From: Nocardia transvalensis
GTDB lineage: Bacteria; Actinomycetota; Actinomycetes; Mycobacteriales; Mycobacteriaceae
Assembly: GCF_015477765.1 (NCBI RefSeq)
Contig: NZ_JADLQQ010000011.1
Coordinates: forward strand, 124,001 to 188,000
Length of the DNA: 64,000 bases
Direction: 5' to 3'
Under the pieces are notes generated by a model. That model was not told the DNA's origin. It was given only the letters and a program-made list of their open reading frames with translations, and ran no database searches. A program made the translations under genes and the position numbers. The stretch's first letter is position 1. The number at the start of each line of letters is the position of its first letter. This document shows positions 8,400 through 17,107 of the stretch, piece by piece.

Positions 8400-9296
8400 T
8401 CACCGTAGAGCGCGGGCGGCGGTGGCGGCGATGGTGGCCGCTACGGCGCTCAGGGCCGGGGAATCCAGGCGCCACTGCTGCCAGTAGAGGGGGACGTCGA
8501 TGTGCAGGCGGGGGTCGAGGGCGGCCAGGTGGTCGTAGCGGGGGTCGGCGGAGACCTGCAGGTCCGGAAGCATGCCCCAGCCGAGGCCCAGGCGGACCGC
8601 TTGGGCGAAACCGGCGGAGGACGGGATGTAGTGGCGCGGAGGGTCGAGGGGGCGGCGGGCGCGGCGGCGCATCAGACGGTCCTGGAGTTCGTCGTTGCGG
8701 TCGAAGATCACCACCGGGGCGGCGGCGAAGGCGCGGGCCGTGGCCCCCTCGGGGAACCAGGTGCGGAGGAATTGCGGCGTGGCCATCGGGCGATAGCGCA
8801 TGGCGCCCAACCGCTCCACCTTGCAGCCCTGCACCGGCTGGGCGGTGGCGGTGATGGCCGCCATGACCGTTCCGTCGCGCAGCAGGCGCGTGGTGTGTCC
8901 CTCGTCCTCGCGGTGGATCTCGAAACATACCCCCGCGGGGCCGCTACCCAGGGCGGGCATCACCCAGGTCTCCAGCGAATCGGCGTTGACCGCCAAGGGA
9001 ATTCGAACCGGACGGGACGGCGGCTCCGATTCCTCTCCCGCAGAGCCTAGTTCGCGCACGGTATCACCGGTGAGCAGTTCGATCTGCCGGGCCAGCCGCA
9101 AGACCGCCAGCCCGGATTCGGTGGGCCGCACCGGTTTCGTGCGCTGCACGAGAATGCGGCCGACAGCGGCCTCGAGCGCCTTGATCCGCTGGCTGACCGC
9201 CGACGGGGTGACCCGCAGGCGCCGCGCCGCCGCCTCGAAGGTGCCCTCGGCGACGGCCGCATCGAGGGCGCGCAGCTGATCGAGCTGGAGATCCAT
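8400..9296 (-). CDS. LysR family regulator of the ArgP/LysG type
   Basis: A 298-residue LysR-type regulator. The N-terminal helix-turn-helix reads LDQLRALDAAVAEGTFEAAARRL followed by VTPSAVSQRIKALE, the typical LysG/ArgP/Rv1985c pattern, then a substrate-binding domain. It is divergent from the lysE-like exporter with 73 bases between starts, the usual layout in which the regulator binds lysine or arginine and switches on export. No strong ribosome site precedes the ATG at 9296. The gene converges on gadB. Confidence 0.9.
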   Translation of the reverse strand: MDLQLDQLRALDAAVAEGTFEAAARRLRVTPSAVSQRIKALEAAVGRILVQRTKPVRPTESGLAVLRLARQIELLTGDTVRELGSAGEESEPPSRPVRIPLAVNADSLETWVMPALGSGPAGVCFEIHREDEGHTTRLLRDGTVMAAITATAQPVQGCKVERLGAMRYRPMATPQFLRTWFPEGATARAFAAAPVVIFDRNDELQDRLMRRRARRPLDPPRHYIPSSAGFAQAVRLGLGWGMLPDLQVSADPRYDHLAALDPRLHIDVPLYWQQWRLDSPALSAVAATIAATAARALR

Positions 9297-9369
9297 ATTA
9301 AGAAACTGTAATGATGCTTGAAAATCTTTAGCTTGTCTGGCCCTGCTGGCGACCATAGCGTCGAGGAAT

Positions 9370-9990
9370 GTGAATGCTTCCTCGGCCGCGCTGGCGGCCC
9401 TGTCGGGTCTGGGATTCGGACTGTCGCTGATCGTGGCGATCGGCGCGCAGAATGCGTTCGTGCTGCGCCAGGGAATCCGCGGCGAGCACGTACTCGTCGT
9501 GGTCGGCGTGTGTGCGATCTCCGATGTGGTGCTGATCGCCGCCGGAGTGGGCGGCTTCGGCGCGGTCGTGACCTCGGCGCCGGTGGTCCTCACGGTGACC
9601 CGGTACGCGGGCGCGGCATTCCTGATCGGCTATGCGGCCCTGGCGCTGCGGCGCGCCCTGTCCGCCGAAGCCCTCACCGCCGCCCCGTCGGACGCCTCGA
9701 TGGCGGTGGGCGCGACCTTCCTCACCTGCCTGGCCCTGACCTGGCTCAACCCCCACGTCTACCTGGACACTCTGATCCTGCTCGGCTCCTACGCCAGCAC
9801 CTATGCCCAGCCCGACCGCTGGTTCCTCGCCGCCGGCGCCATGCTCGCCAGCATCCTGTGGTTCACCGCCCTCGGCTACGGCGCCCGCCTGCTCACCCCG
9901 CTGTTCGCCCACCGCACCGCCTGGCGCATCCTCGACTCCGCCATCGCCGCGATCATGCTCACCCTCGCCCTGATCCTGCTCCTGAAGTAG
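9370..9990 (+). CDS. lysE: LysE family basic amino-acid exporter
   Basis: A 206-residue inner-membrane protein with about six hydrophobic segments. The signature LSLIVAIGAQNAFVLRQGI near residues 18-36 and LTWLNPHVYLDT near residue 127 identify the LysE branch (Rv1986 in M. tuberculosis), which expels lysine and arginine. The start is GTG, with only a short GAGG ahead of it. Regulation by the divergent LysR gene is expected from the family. A GC-rich hairpin begins at the stop codon. Confidence 0.92.
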   Translation: MNASSAALAALSGLGFGLSLIVAIGAQNAFVLRQGIRGEHVLVVVGVCAISDVVLIAAGVGGFGAVVTSAPVVLTVTRYAGAAFLIGYAALALRRALSAEALTAAPSDASMAVGATFLTCLALTWLNPHVYLDTLILLGSYASTYAQPDRWFLAAGAMLASILWFTALGYGARLLTPLFAHRTAWRILDSAIAAIMLTLALILLLK

Positions 9991-10006
9991 CGGCCGCCTC
10001 GGCCGC
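9990..10006. terminator. GC-rich hairpin between convergent lysE and the DUF2334 gene
   Basis: GCGGCCG-CCT-CGGCCGC, a perfect 7-bp stem with a 3-base loop, starts on the last base of the lysE stop codon and lies 4 bases from the end of the opposing gene. There is no T tract. Confidence 0.5.
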
Positions 10007-10010
10007 GGGG

Positions 10011-10712
10011 TCAGGCGGCACGTGCGGAAACGAAGGACTCCCAGCGATACACCGCCGGAACGGCCTCGTGGAACAAAGCCAGGTCGATGGCGTCCAATAC
10101 GGCCTGGCGGGGGCCGGAGCGGGCGAGCTGGGCCGCGGAGATCGCCAGGCGGAGCAGGCCGCCGCGGCGGGCGGTGCGGGCGGCGCTCATCACCAGGGCG
10201 TGACACCACCACGGTTCGCTGCGGAAGCCTTCGCCGATGCCGTGCACCCAGGACCGCTGCGACGTGCCGCGCTCCAGGTCGTAAACCGCGGTGAGCCCGA
10301 GCGCCAGCCGGAAACCCACATCGGGCAGCGCCGCCATCGCCCCCTCGGAGGCATTCCAGCGCGGCGCGGCGAACAGCCGGGTGCGCAGCCCCACCTGTTC
10401 CATCACTCGATCGGCGGCGGTCAGCCGAAGGCGCGCCTCGTGTTTGGGCAGCGCCGCGAATTCGGCCCGGCGCCGCTTGGTGGCGGCCTGGTCGTAGCCG
10501 TGCAGCACGATGGCGTCACCGAGCTCCCGCCGCTCGCGCAACCACTCCTGGGTCGCCGGATCCTCGGCGAGCCGGTATCCACCCTTCAACCGCGGCGCCA
10601 CCAGCAGCGACAACGGGACGGCACGCCGATCCATCTCCGCGGCGAAGGCCATCGCCGCATCGCGGGTGGCGTCCCGGATGCCGGACACCGAGACGATCAG
10701 TTCTGCGCGCAT
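10011..10712 (-). CDS. DUF2334 family polysaccharide deacetylase-like protein
   Basis: A 233-residue protein with the DUF2334 layout: SVSGIRDATRDAA near the N-terminus, LVAPRLKGGYRL, then LHGYDQ and FAAPRWNASEGAM, which resemble motifs of carbohydrate esterase family 4. In related actinobacterial proteins these surround the metal site, but a full Asp-His-His triad is not obvious here, so activity is uncertain. I chose the ATG at 10712, which has GGGGG 7 bases upstream. No transmembrane segment is seen. Confidence 0.7.
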   Translation of the reverse strand: MRAELIVSVSGIRDATRDAAMAFAAEMDRRAVPLSLLVAPRLKGGYRLAEDPATQEWLRERRELGDAIVLHGYDQAATKRRRAEFAALPKHEARLRLTAADRVMEQVGLRTRLFAAPRWNASEGAMAALPDVGFRLALGLTAVYDLERGTSQRSWVHGIGEGFRSEPWWCHALVMSAARTARRGGLLRLAISAAQLARSGPRQAVLDAIDLALFHEAVPAVYRWESFVSARAA

Positions 10713-10837
10713 GCGAACCCCCTGCTCGTGCTGGTCGGGCGAACCTGTGCGGTTCATACCCCACTGTGGGGGCAGCAGGTGACCACCTCGTGCTCAGCGG
10801 GTGACGGCGCGACGAACACTCGCGCCGGATCCCGGGG

Positions 10838-13024
10838 CTAGGCGTCGGCCAGTCCCACCGTGTCGAGCACCCAGGCGTATTCGAACGCCACCTCCCGCCA
10901 CTTCTCGTAGCGGCCGCTGACGCCGCCGTGGCCGGCGCTCATCTCGGTCTTCAGCAGTAGCTGAGAATCACCGATCTTGGTGGCGCGCAGCTTGGCGACC
11001 CACTTGGCCGGTTCGACGTACAGCACACGGGTGTCGTTGAGGCTGGTGATCGCCAAGATCGCCGGATACCGCTGTGCCGTGACGTTCTCGTAGGGTGAGT
11101 ACGCCTTCATGTACTCGTAGACCTGCTTGTCCGCCAGCGGATTTCCCCACTCGTCCCATTCGATGACCGTCAACGGCAGCGACGGATCCAGGATCGAGGT
11201 GAGCGGATCGACGAACGGCACATTGGCGAGGATTCCGGTGAACAGCTCCGGCGCCAGATTGGCGACGGCGCCCACCAGCAGCCCACCGGCACTCCCGCCG
11301 TCGGCGATCATCCGGTCCGGTGCGGTGACGCCGGTATCGACGAGATGGCGTGCGCAGGAGACGAAGTCGGTGAAGGTGTTCTTCTTGGTGAGCGTCTTGC
11401 CGTTCTCGTACCAGAGCCGTCCCATCTCACCGCCGCCGCGCACGTGCGCGACCGCGAACACCATGCCGCGGTCCAGCAGCGATAGCCGCGACACCGAGAA
11501 TCCCGGGTCGATGCTCGCCTCGTAGGAGCCGTACCCGTACAGCAGCAACGGTTTCGGAGCGGTGGGCAGACCCTTTCGCTGCACGATCGAGATCGGCACC
11601 CGGGTGCCGTCCTCGGCCACCGCCCAATCCCGGTGCTGCTCATAGTCGTTCGGATCGTAGCCGCCGAGCACCGGCTGTTCCTTGCGCAGAATCAACTCGC
11701 CGGTGGCGGGCACATAGTCGAACACCTGCATCGGAGTGATGAAGGAGGTCAACCCGATTCGCAGTGTCGGCTGCGACCATTCCGGATTGGACCCCACACC
11801 CGCGGAGAACAACTCGAGCCCGAACTCGAGCTCCTTCAGCTCCCCGTACCCCTCGGAGGTCAACGGCCACACGGCGACTCGCGGCAGGGCCGCGCGCCGA
11901 TACGACAGCACCAGATGGTCGGCGAAGCAGTCGATATCCTCGAGCCGCACGTCGTCGCGATGCGGGATGAGGATGCTCATATTCGCCGGATCGTCGGCGG
12001 GCGCCTCGGCGAGGACGAAGTTCTCCGCCTTCACCCCGTCCACGACGTCGTTGTGCAGGATGAGGAACCGATCCTGCCCGCCGATGACGGCATGTTCGGC
12101 CGCGTACTCGACGCCCTCGCGCCGCGGCAGCAGCACCCGGAATTCACCCTCGGGATCATCGGATTCGAGCACCCACGCCTCGCTGGTGATCTTCGAACCC
12201 ACCCAGATCATCAGATACCGCTCCGAGCGGCTGGCGCCGATGCTCACCCAGTAGCGCTCGTCCGGCTCGTGGAAGACCTTGACGTCCTGCTCCTGCGACG
12301 TCCCCAGCCGGTGCCGCCACACGGTGTCGGGCCGCCAGGACTCGTCGACGGTCTGATAGAAGATATGCGTGCCGTCCAGCGACCAGGTCGCCCCCGGCGC
12401 GGTGCCGGGAACCTCGTCGCCGAGCAGCTCACCGGTCCGCAGATCCTTCACCCGCAGCACGTATCGCTCGTCGCCGACGGTGTCCATCGAATAGGCCAGC
12501 AGGTTGCCGTCGTGGCTGATCGAGAATGCGCCCAGCGCGAAGAAATCGTGGCCCTCGGCGAGGATGTTGCTGTCCAGCAGGATCTGCTCGCCCGCGATAT
12601 CGGCGTCGGCCTCCAGCCGCGGCGGTGTCCAGTCGTCGGGATCGGCGATCGGGCAGCGGCAGTGCACCCCGTACTGCTTGCCCTCGAAGCTGCGTGAGTA
12701 GTACCAGTAGTCGCCCATGCGGGCGGGCACCGAGAGGTCGGTCTCGAGAGTGCGCGATTTGATCTCGTCGAAAATCTTGTCCCGCAGGGGCTGCAGATGG
12801 GCGGTCTGGGTCTCGGTGTAGGCGTTCTCCGCCTCCAGATAGGAGATGACCTCGGGGTCGTCCTTGTCGCGCAACCATTCGTACTCGTCGACGAAGGTGT
12901 CGCCGTGATGCACGCGTTCGGTGGGCACCCGTTTGGCGGTCGGCGGGTCGACCGCGGCCGACCGTGATACCGATGCGGCGTCGTCGGCGTTCGGGATCGT
13001 TCCGGTACCAGTGTCGAGAGCCAT
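10838..13024 (-). CDS. ptrB: Oligopeptidase B (S9A serine peptidase)
   Basis: A 728-residue prolyl-oligopeptidase family enzyme that cleaves short peptides after Arg or Lys in the cytoplasm. A propeller domain fills about residues 90-430 and the alpha/beta-hydrolase domain the rest. The catalytic residues are visible: Ser in DGGSAGGLLVG, Asp in SLNDTRVLYVEP and His in SAGHGGVSGR. VHHGDTFVDEYEWLRDKDDPEV near the N-terminus is the usual family opening. I chose the ATG at 13024 preceded by GGTGGAG; an upstream in-frame ATG at 13075 adds 17 poorly conserved residues. M. tuberculosis has ptrBa/ptrBb (Rv0781/Rv0782) in the same neighbourhood. Confidence 0.94.
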   Translation of the reverse strand: MALDTGTGTIPNADDAASVSRSAAVDPPTAKRVPTERVHHGDTFVDEYEWLRDKDDPEVISYLEAENAYTETQTAHLQPLRDKIFDEIKSRTLETDLSVPARMGDYWYYSRSFEGKQYGVHCRCPIADPDDWTPPRLEADADIAGEQILLDSNILAEGHDFFALGAFSISHDGNLLAYSMDTVGDERYVLRVKDLRTGELLGDEVPGTAPGATWSLDGTHIFYQTVDESWRPDTVWRHRLGTSQEQDVKVFHEPDERYWVSIGASRSERYLMIWVGSKITSEAWVLESDDPEGEFRVLLPRREGVEYAAEHAVIGGQDRFLILHNDVVDGVKAENFVLAEAPADDPANMSILIPHRDDVRLEDIDCFADHLVLSYRRAALPRVAVWPLTSEGYGELKELEFGLELFSAGVGSNPEWSQPTLRIGLTSFITPMQVFDYVPATGELILRKEQPVLGGYDPNDYEQHRDWAVAEDGTRVPISIVQRKGLPTAPKPLLLYGYGSYEASIDPGFSVSRLSLLDRGMVFAVAHVRGGGEMGRLWYENGKTLTKKNTFTDFVSCARHLVDTGVTAPDRMIADGGSAGGLLVGAVANLAPELFTGILANVPFVDPLTSILDPSLPLTVIEWDEWGNPLADKQVYEYMKAYSPYENVTAQRYPAILAITSLNDTRVLYVEPAKWVAKLRATKIGDSQLLLKTEMSAGHGGVSGRYEKWREVAFEYAWVLDTVGLADA

Positions 13025-13115
13025 GGGCTCCACCGTAACCGTGCCCGTGCCACGGATGCGGTGGGGACCCGGCAAGAATTCCGCCGGGTATGGACACCCG
13101 GTGGGTCGCCGCCGG

Positions 13116-13328
13116 TTATGACAGCCCGGTGGAGCGGTTGGCGGTCCGGCCTAAATCGCGGCCGTTGTTGCGCGGAACTCGGCGGGAGTCCATGAGGAAA
13201 TACAGGGCCGCCTTGCGGCGGGCGCATTGGTCGGTGGGGCAGCTGCGGTGGATGTGCAAGATGTTGTGAGCCTGCTCGACGGTGAGGTGCCGGGGCACCA
13301 CCGCGCAACTGTCGAAGACGGGTGCCAT
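13116..13328 (-). CDS. Small conserved actinobacterial protein, function unknown
   Basis: A 70-residue protein reading HLTVEQAHNILHIHRSCP in the middle and ARRKAALYFLMDSRR towards the end. It has three Cys residues, with CPTDQC as a close pair, and several His, so a metal site is conceivable. I recognise the pattern as a small hypothetical protein common in Nocardia but know of no assigned function. I chose the start MAPVFDS because GGAG lies 7 bases upstream; an ATG at 13340 is also in frame. It is on the same strand as ptrB, upstream of it. Confidence 0.6.
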   Translation of the reverse strand: MAPVFDSCAVVPRHLTVEQAHNILHIHRSCPTDQCARRKAALYFLMDSRRVPRNNGRDLGRTANRSTGLS

Positions 13329-13978
13329 GCGGTGCTCCATCCTTGTCGTGCGTTCGGTGTGGCGGGGCGCACATTTTCCGGAGTCTGCGTCCGGTCGACC
13401 CGCGAGGTCCGGTCGACGCCGTATATCTGCCACAGTGGGATGGGTTTCCGATTCGGTTGCCGGATAAACCAGGAGAATTGTCGCGATCGCGAGGTAAATA
13501 CCACACCGCGACACCGATGACATGTCCATCACCGTCGCCACCTGCAGGGGAGACTGCCCGGCCCCGCGGGAGGGTCGCCGATACGGGTACGCCGGCTCAC
13601 ACTCGGCGCCATCGGCACATGTCGCTCCCCCCGAGTGGGGGGTGGATGGCGCAGGCCACAGTCGTTGCGCGGCGTCCGCGGGCCGGGCCGGCCTCCGGCC
13701 GCGATTCGGGCGCGCGAAAAACTCGGAGCCACGCCCCGGCGGGCATCGGGAAAAGCACTGCTTCGCACTTTTCACAATGTTCGGGAAAACAATGCGAAGC
13801 GAGCGATCCGGTGGATTTTCGCGAGGGCCGGAAAAATCCGGGGAGTTTCGGCCCGAGCGCCGACGTGCCGGTCCCCCACCGAGATCCGCACGGGCGCCGG
13901 GGATCCCGGAAGACGGCCGCGAGACCCCTGGCTCACCGACTACTGTTCACGTCCAAACACAACCGCACAGGAGCAGAT
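13329..13978. other. 650-base region without a convincing gene
   Basis: Several long reading frames overlap here but none has plausible protein composition or a ribosome site. The region holds a two-part inverted repeat: GCTTCGCA (13760-13767) pairs with TGCGAAGC (13793-13800), and inside it TTTTC pairs with GAAAA, an A/T-rich patch in GC-rich surroundings. A C6/G6 hairpin lies near 13626. DUF397 genes usually follow a helix-turn-helix gene on the same strand; none is present here. Confidence 0.5.
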
Positions 13979-14194
13979 GTGGAACAGAAGAACCGCGAGA
14001 TCAACCCCGACGCAGTGTGGCACCGCAGCAGCGACGGCACCGGCGGAGTCGAGGTGGCATTCCTGGCAAGCGGCAATATCGGCCTCCGCGACGCGAAGAA
14101 TCCCGACGGTCCCACCCTCATCTTCACCCCCGCGGAGTGGGCGGCCTTCGTGGCCGGCGCCAAGGACGGGGAGTTCAACCGCCCGCAGTCGTGA
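13979..14194 (+). CDS. DUF397 domain protein
   Basis: A 71-residue protein with the DUF397 core: WHRSSDGTGGVEVAFLASG, then IGLRDAKNPDGPTLIFTPAEWAAF. DUF397 proteins in actinomycetes usually act as small partners of an adjacent XRE-type regulator and bind it directly. No such regulator is adjacent, so this copy is an orphan. I chose the GTG at 13979 because AGGAG lies 6-7 bases ahead. It converges with the HIT gene. Confidence 0.8.
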   Translation: MEQKNREINPDAVWHRSSDGTGGVEVAFLASGNIGLRDAKNPDGPTLIFTPAEWAAFVAGAKDGEFNRPQS

Positions 14195-14224
14195 CCGGAG
14201 CGGGGGGACCGGGGCGGGCTCGGA

Positions 14225-14662
14225 TCACGTGTCCGGTTCGGCGCGCTGCAGTGCACCTCGGATCGACCCCGCCAGATAGTCCAGATCGGCGCGGGCCGGT
14301 GTGGTCGGCCGCCCGCGCAGCCCGAACCCGTCCCCCGGCGTGCGCGGGATGACATGCAGGTGGACGTGGAACACCTCCTGCCCCGCCGTCACACCGTCGG
14401 CGAGAAAGAAGTTCACCCCGTCGCAGCCCACCTCCGAGGCCCGCAGCGCCGCCGCCAACCGCTGCCCCACCTGAAACAGCCTGCCCCCGATCTCCGGATC
14501 GAGTTCGGCCAGGCTGCGCGCCGGAACTTTCGGGATCACCAGCAGATGTCCCGGCGTCATCGGCCGAATATCCATGAACGCCACAATGTCTTCGTCCTCG
14601 TACACCTTCGACGAAGGAGCCCGACCGGCGACGATATCCGAGAAGATCGTGTACGGATTCAT
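14225..14662 (-). CDS. HIT family nucleotide hydrolase/transferase
   Basis: A 145-residue histidine-triad protein. The N-terminal CFFCxI zinc motif of some family members is replaced by YTIFSDIVAG, and the catalytic triad HVHLHVIPR is complete near residue 110. Such proteins hydrolyse AMP-linked substrates such as adenosine phosphoramidates. It starts with ATG at 14662 and is followed at some distance upstream by purB on the same strand. The exact substrate cannot be told. Confidence 0.9.
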   Translation of the reverse strand: MNPYTIFSDIVAGRAPSSKVYEDEDIVAFMDIRPMTPGHLLVIPKVPARSLAELDPEIGGRLFQVGQRLAAALRASEVGCDGVNFFLADGVTAGQEVFHVHLHVIPRTPGDGFGLRGRPTTPARADLDYLAGSIRGALQRAEPDT

Positions 14663-14819
14663 GTCCCGCAGCCTACGGGCCACCCGTCGGCGGCCCCGAA
14701 ATCGCTTGTACGCCGCGCTTGCTACCCAGTAGCCTGTCCTCCAGCTTCCGGCCGGAAGAAGCGGACCGGGTCCGAGCCGATGCTCGGCGCCCGGCTCCGC
14801 GTCCAAAAAGCCGGGCCCG

Positions 14820-16241
14820 CTACAGAATCGGCGACGGCGTGTAGCTCGCCGCCTCGGGATTGGCGTCGACCAACTTCTGCACCTGGGCGATGACATCGGC
14901 CACCTGTGCCTCGGCCGCGCCGATGAAGACCGACTTGTCGGCCAGGGCGGCGTCGAGGTCGGCCCGGGTCAGCGGCAGGCGGTCGTCGGCGGCCAGGCGA
15001 TCCAGCAGATCGGGCTCGCGGCCCTGTTCGCGCATGGCCAGGGCGACGGCGACGGCGTGCTCCTTGATCACCTCGTGCGCGGTTTCGCGGCCCACACCGG
15101 CGCGCACGGCGGCCATCAGGATGCGGGTGGTGGCCAGGAACGGCAGGTACCTGTTGAGTTCGCGCTCGATCACCGCCGGATACGCGCCGAATTCGAGCAG
15201 CACCGTCAGGAAGGTCTCCATCATGCCGTCGATGGCGAAGAAGGCGTCCGGCAGCGCGACCCGGCGCACCACCGAACAGAACACATCGCCCTCGTTCCAT
15301 TGCGCCCCGGCCAGTTCCGCGGCCATCGAGGCATAACCCCGCAGCACCACCTGCAGACCGTTGACCCGCTCACACGAGCGGGTGTTCATCTTGTGCGGCA
15401 TCGCCGAGCTGCCGACCTGGCCGGGCTGAAAGCCCTCGGTCACCAGTTCGTGCCCGGCCATCAGCCGCACGGTGTGCGCGAAAGACGAAGGGCCCGCGCC
15501 GATCTGGACCAGTGTGGAGATCACGTCGTGATCCAGCGACCGCGGATACACCTGGCCGACGCTGGTCAGGACGTTCGCAAAACCCAAGTGGCGGGCCACC
15601 TTCTGCTCCAATTGCGCCAACTTCGACGAATTGCCGCCGAGCAGATCGAGCATGTCCTGTGCGGTGCCCATCGGGCCCTTGATGCCGCGCAACGGGTATC
15701 GATCGATCAGCTCCTGCAGCCGGGTCAGCGCGATCAGCAGTTCGTCTGCGGCGGAGGCGAATCGCTTACCCAGCGTGGTGGCCTGTGCGGCCACGTTGTG
15801 GGAACGGCCCGCCATCACCAGCGTCCGATACTCCGCGGCCCGCTCGGCCAGCCGCGCGGCCACGGCCACGCCGTGCGCGTAGACGTGCTCGAGCGACAGC
15901 CGGATCTGCAGTTGCTCCACGTTCTCGGTGAGATCGCGGCTGGTCATGCCCTTGTGGATGTGCTCGTGCCCGGCCAGCGCATTGAACTCCTCGATGCGCG
16001 CCTTCACATCGTGGCGGGTGACCCGCTCGCGCTCGGCGATCGAGGCGAGGTCGACCCGGTCGATCACCCGCTCGTAGTCCTCGACGACCCCCGGCGGCAC
16101 GTCGACACCGAGTTCGGCCTGTGCCCGCAACACCTCCAACCACAACCGGCGCTCGAGCACGATCTTGTTCTCGGGCGACCACAGCTGCACCAGCTGGGGA
16201 CTCGCATACCGGGTGGCCAGGACGTTCGGGACAAGACTCAC
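14820..16241 (-). CDS. purB: Adenylosuccinate lyase
   Basis: A 473-residue fumarase/aspartase superfamily enzyme that acts twice in purine synthesis, cleaving SAICAR and adenylosuccinate to release fumarate. The signature loop GSSAMPHKMNTRSCERV near residue 287 carries the catalytic Ser, and the His regions are present in GMTSRDLTEN and AGRSHNVAAQATTLG. The start is GTG. A TetR gene lies 11 bases upstream on the same strand, matching the Rv0775-Rv0777 neighbourhood of M. tuberculosis. Confidence 0.96.
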   Translation of the reverse strand: MSLVPNVLATRYASPQLVQLWSPENKIVLERRLWLEVLRAQAELGVDVPPGVVEDYERVIDRVDLASIAERERVTRHDVKARIEEFNALAGHEHIHKGMTSRDLTENVEQLQIRLSLEHVYAHGVAVAARLAERAAEYRTLVMAGRSHNVAAQATTLGKRFASAADELLIALTRLQELIDRYPLRGIKGPMGTAQDMLDLLGGNSSKLAQLEQKVARHLGFANVLTSVGQVYPRSLDHDVISTLVQIGAGPSSFAHTVRLMAGHELVTEGFQPGQVGSSAMPHKMNTRSCERVNGLQVVLRGYASMAAELAGAQWNEGDVFCSVVRRVALPDAFFAIDGMMETFLTVLLEFGAYPAVIERELNRYLPFLATTRILMAAVRAGVGRETAHEVIKEHAVAVALAMREQGREPDLLDRLAADDRLPLTRADLDAALADKSVFIGAAEAQVADVIAQVQKLVDANPEAASYTPSPIL

Positions 16242-16252
16242 GAGCAGCCAGT

Positions 16253-16930
16253 TTAGTGGGCGGCGTGCCTGCCCCCGCCGTCGGAGGTGAAGCCGACCTG
16301 CCGCATCGCACCCGTCTCCGGGCCGGACAGGCGCACCGGCGGTGCGATCACGTCGATCAGTTCGAGCAGGGCCCCGCGCGCCACCCGGCGCGGCTGCGGG
16401 TCCTGTTCGGTGAGCGCCGCCACGACGGCGCCGTCCACGACCGCCACCAACCGCCGCAGCTGTTCGGTCCGCACCACCCGATCGGACCGGCGCAGCACGT
16501 CGGCCAGCAGCTCGTCGAGCTGGGCGCGTAGTCGTAGCTGCACGTCCCGTAGCTCCGGGTGGCGGGCCGAGGCCACCGACCGCTCGTAGCGCGCGATCAG
16601 CCGGCCACGCTCGTCGTGACCGTCGGTGCCGACCAGCAGGTCCAGGATCAGGTCGACGGTCGCCTCGGCGCCGCGGCGGCGGTGGGTCACCTCGCCCACC
16701 CTCCGGCGCATCGCCTCCAGCTCGGCGTTGCCGCTGAACTCGACCGCGCGCGCGATCAGATCCTCCAGCGACTCGAAGTAATAGGTCGTCGACGCCAGCG
16801 GCAGATCCGCGCGCGTGGCCACCGAGCGGTGGCGGACGGCGTCGAATCCACCTTCGAGCAGCAACTCGGCGGCAGCCGCAACCAGGGCCTGGCGACGCCG
16901 TTCGCCTTTCGGGGTCGTCGCGGTGATCAC
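16253..16930 (-). CDS. TetR family transcriptional regulator
   Basis: A 225-residue TetR protein. The helix-turn-helix region lies in residues 12-55: ALVAAAAELLLEGGFDAV, then RSVATRADLPLASTTYYFESLEDL. The C-terminal ligand domain is divergent. It ends 11 bases before purB on the same strand and may be cotranscribed with it, as suggested for Rv0775. The ligand and targets are unknown. The 177 bases upstream hold no gene. Confidence 0.85.
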   Translation of the reverse strand: MITATTPKGERRRQALVAAAAELLLEGGFDAVRHRSVATRADLPLASTTYYFESLEDLIARAVEFSGNAELEAMRRRVGEVTHRRRGAEATVDLILDLLVGTDGHDERGRLIARYERSVASARHPELRDVQLRLRAQLDELLADVLRRSDRVVRTEQLRRLVAVVDGAVVAALTEQDPQPRRVARGALLELIDVIAPPVRLSGPETGAMRQVGFTSDGGGRHAAH

Positions 16931-17107
16931 CGTGTCATCGTGCCAGTCATCATCGGTTCATCCGTGCCAAATCGGTGCGATCTGACGAGAAATCAGTTCG
17001 CGTGGGCAAACAATCGGTGCGGTGTTGAAATCACAACAACAGTTTTTCTACCGCATTCCGGCGCGCTGGGTGGGCGAGTACGGAAAGTCTTTGCGAGACA
17101 GTCCCGG

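Noticed and set aside
8400..9593. Longer N-terminus for the LysR regulator, extending to 9593
   Set aside because: It would overlap the divergent lysE gene, and the added residues do not look like a LysR protein; the helix-turn-helix begins right after the ATG at 9296.
10759..10771. CCCCAC-T-GTGGGG palindrome upstream of the DUF2334 gene considered as an operator
   Set aside because: It is short and GC-only, similar C/G-run palindromes occur near 13626, and no nearby regulator gene supports it.
13329..13978. Several overlapping long reading frames considered as genes
   Set aside because: Their translations are rich in Arg, Pro and Gly without any family pattern, and no ribosome site precedes them; typical of out-of-frame reading in GC-rich DNA.
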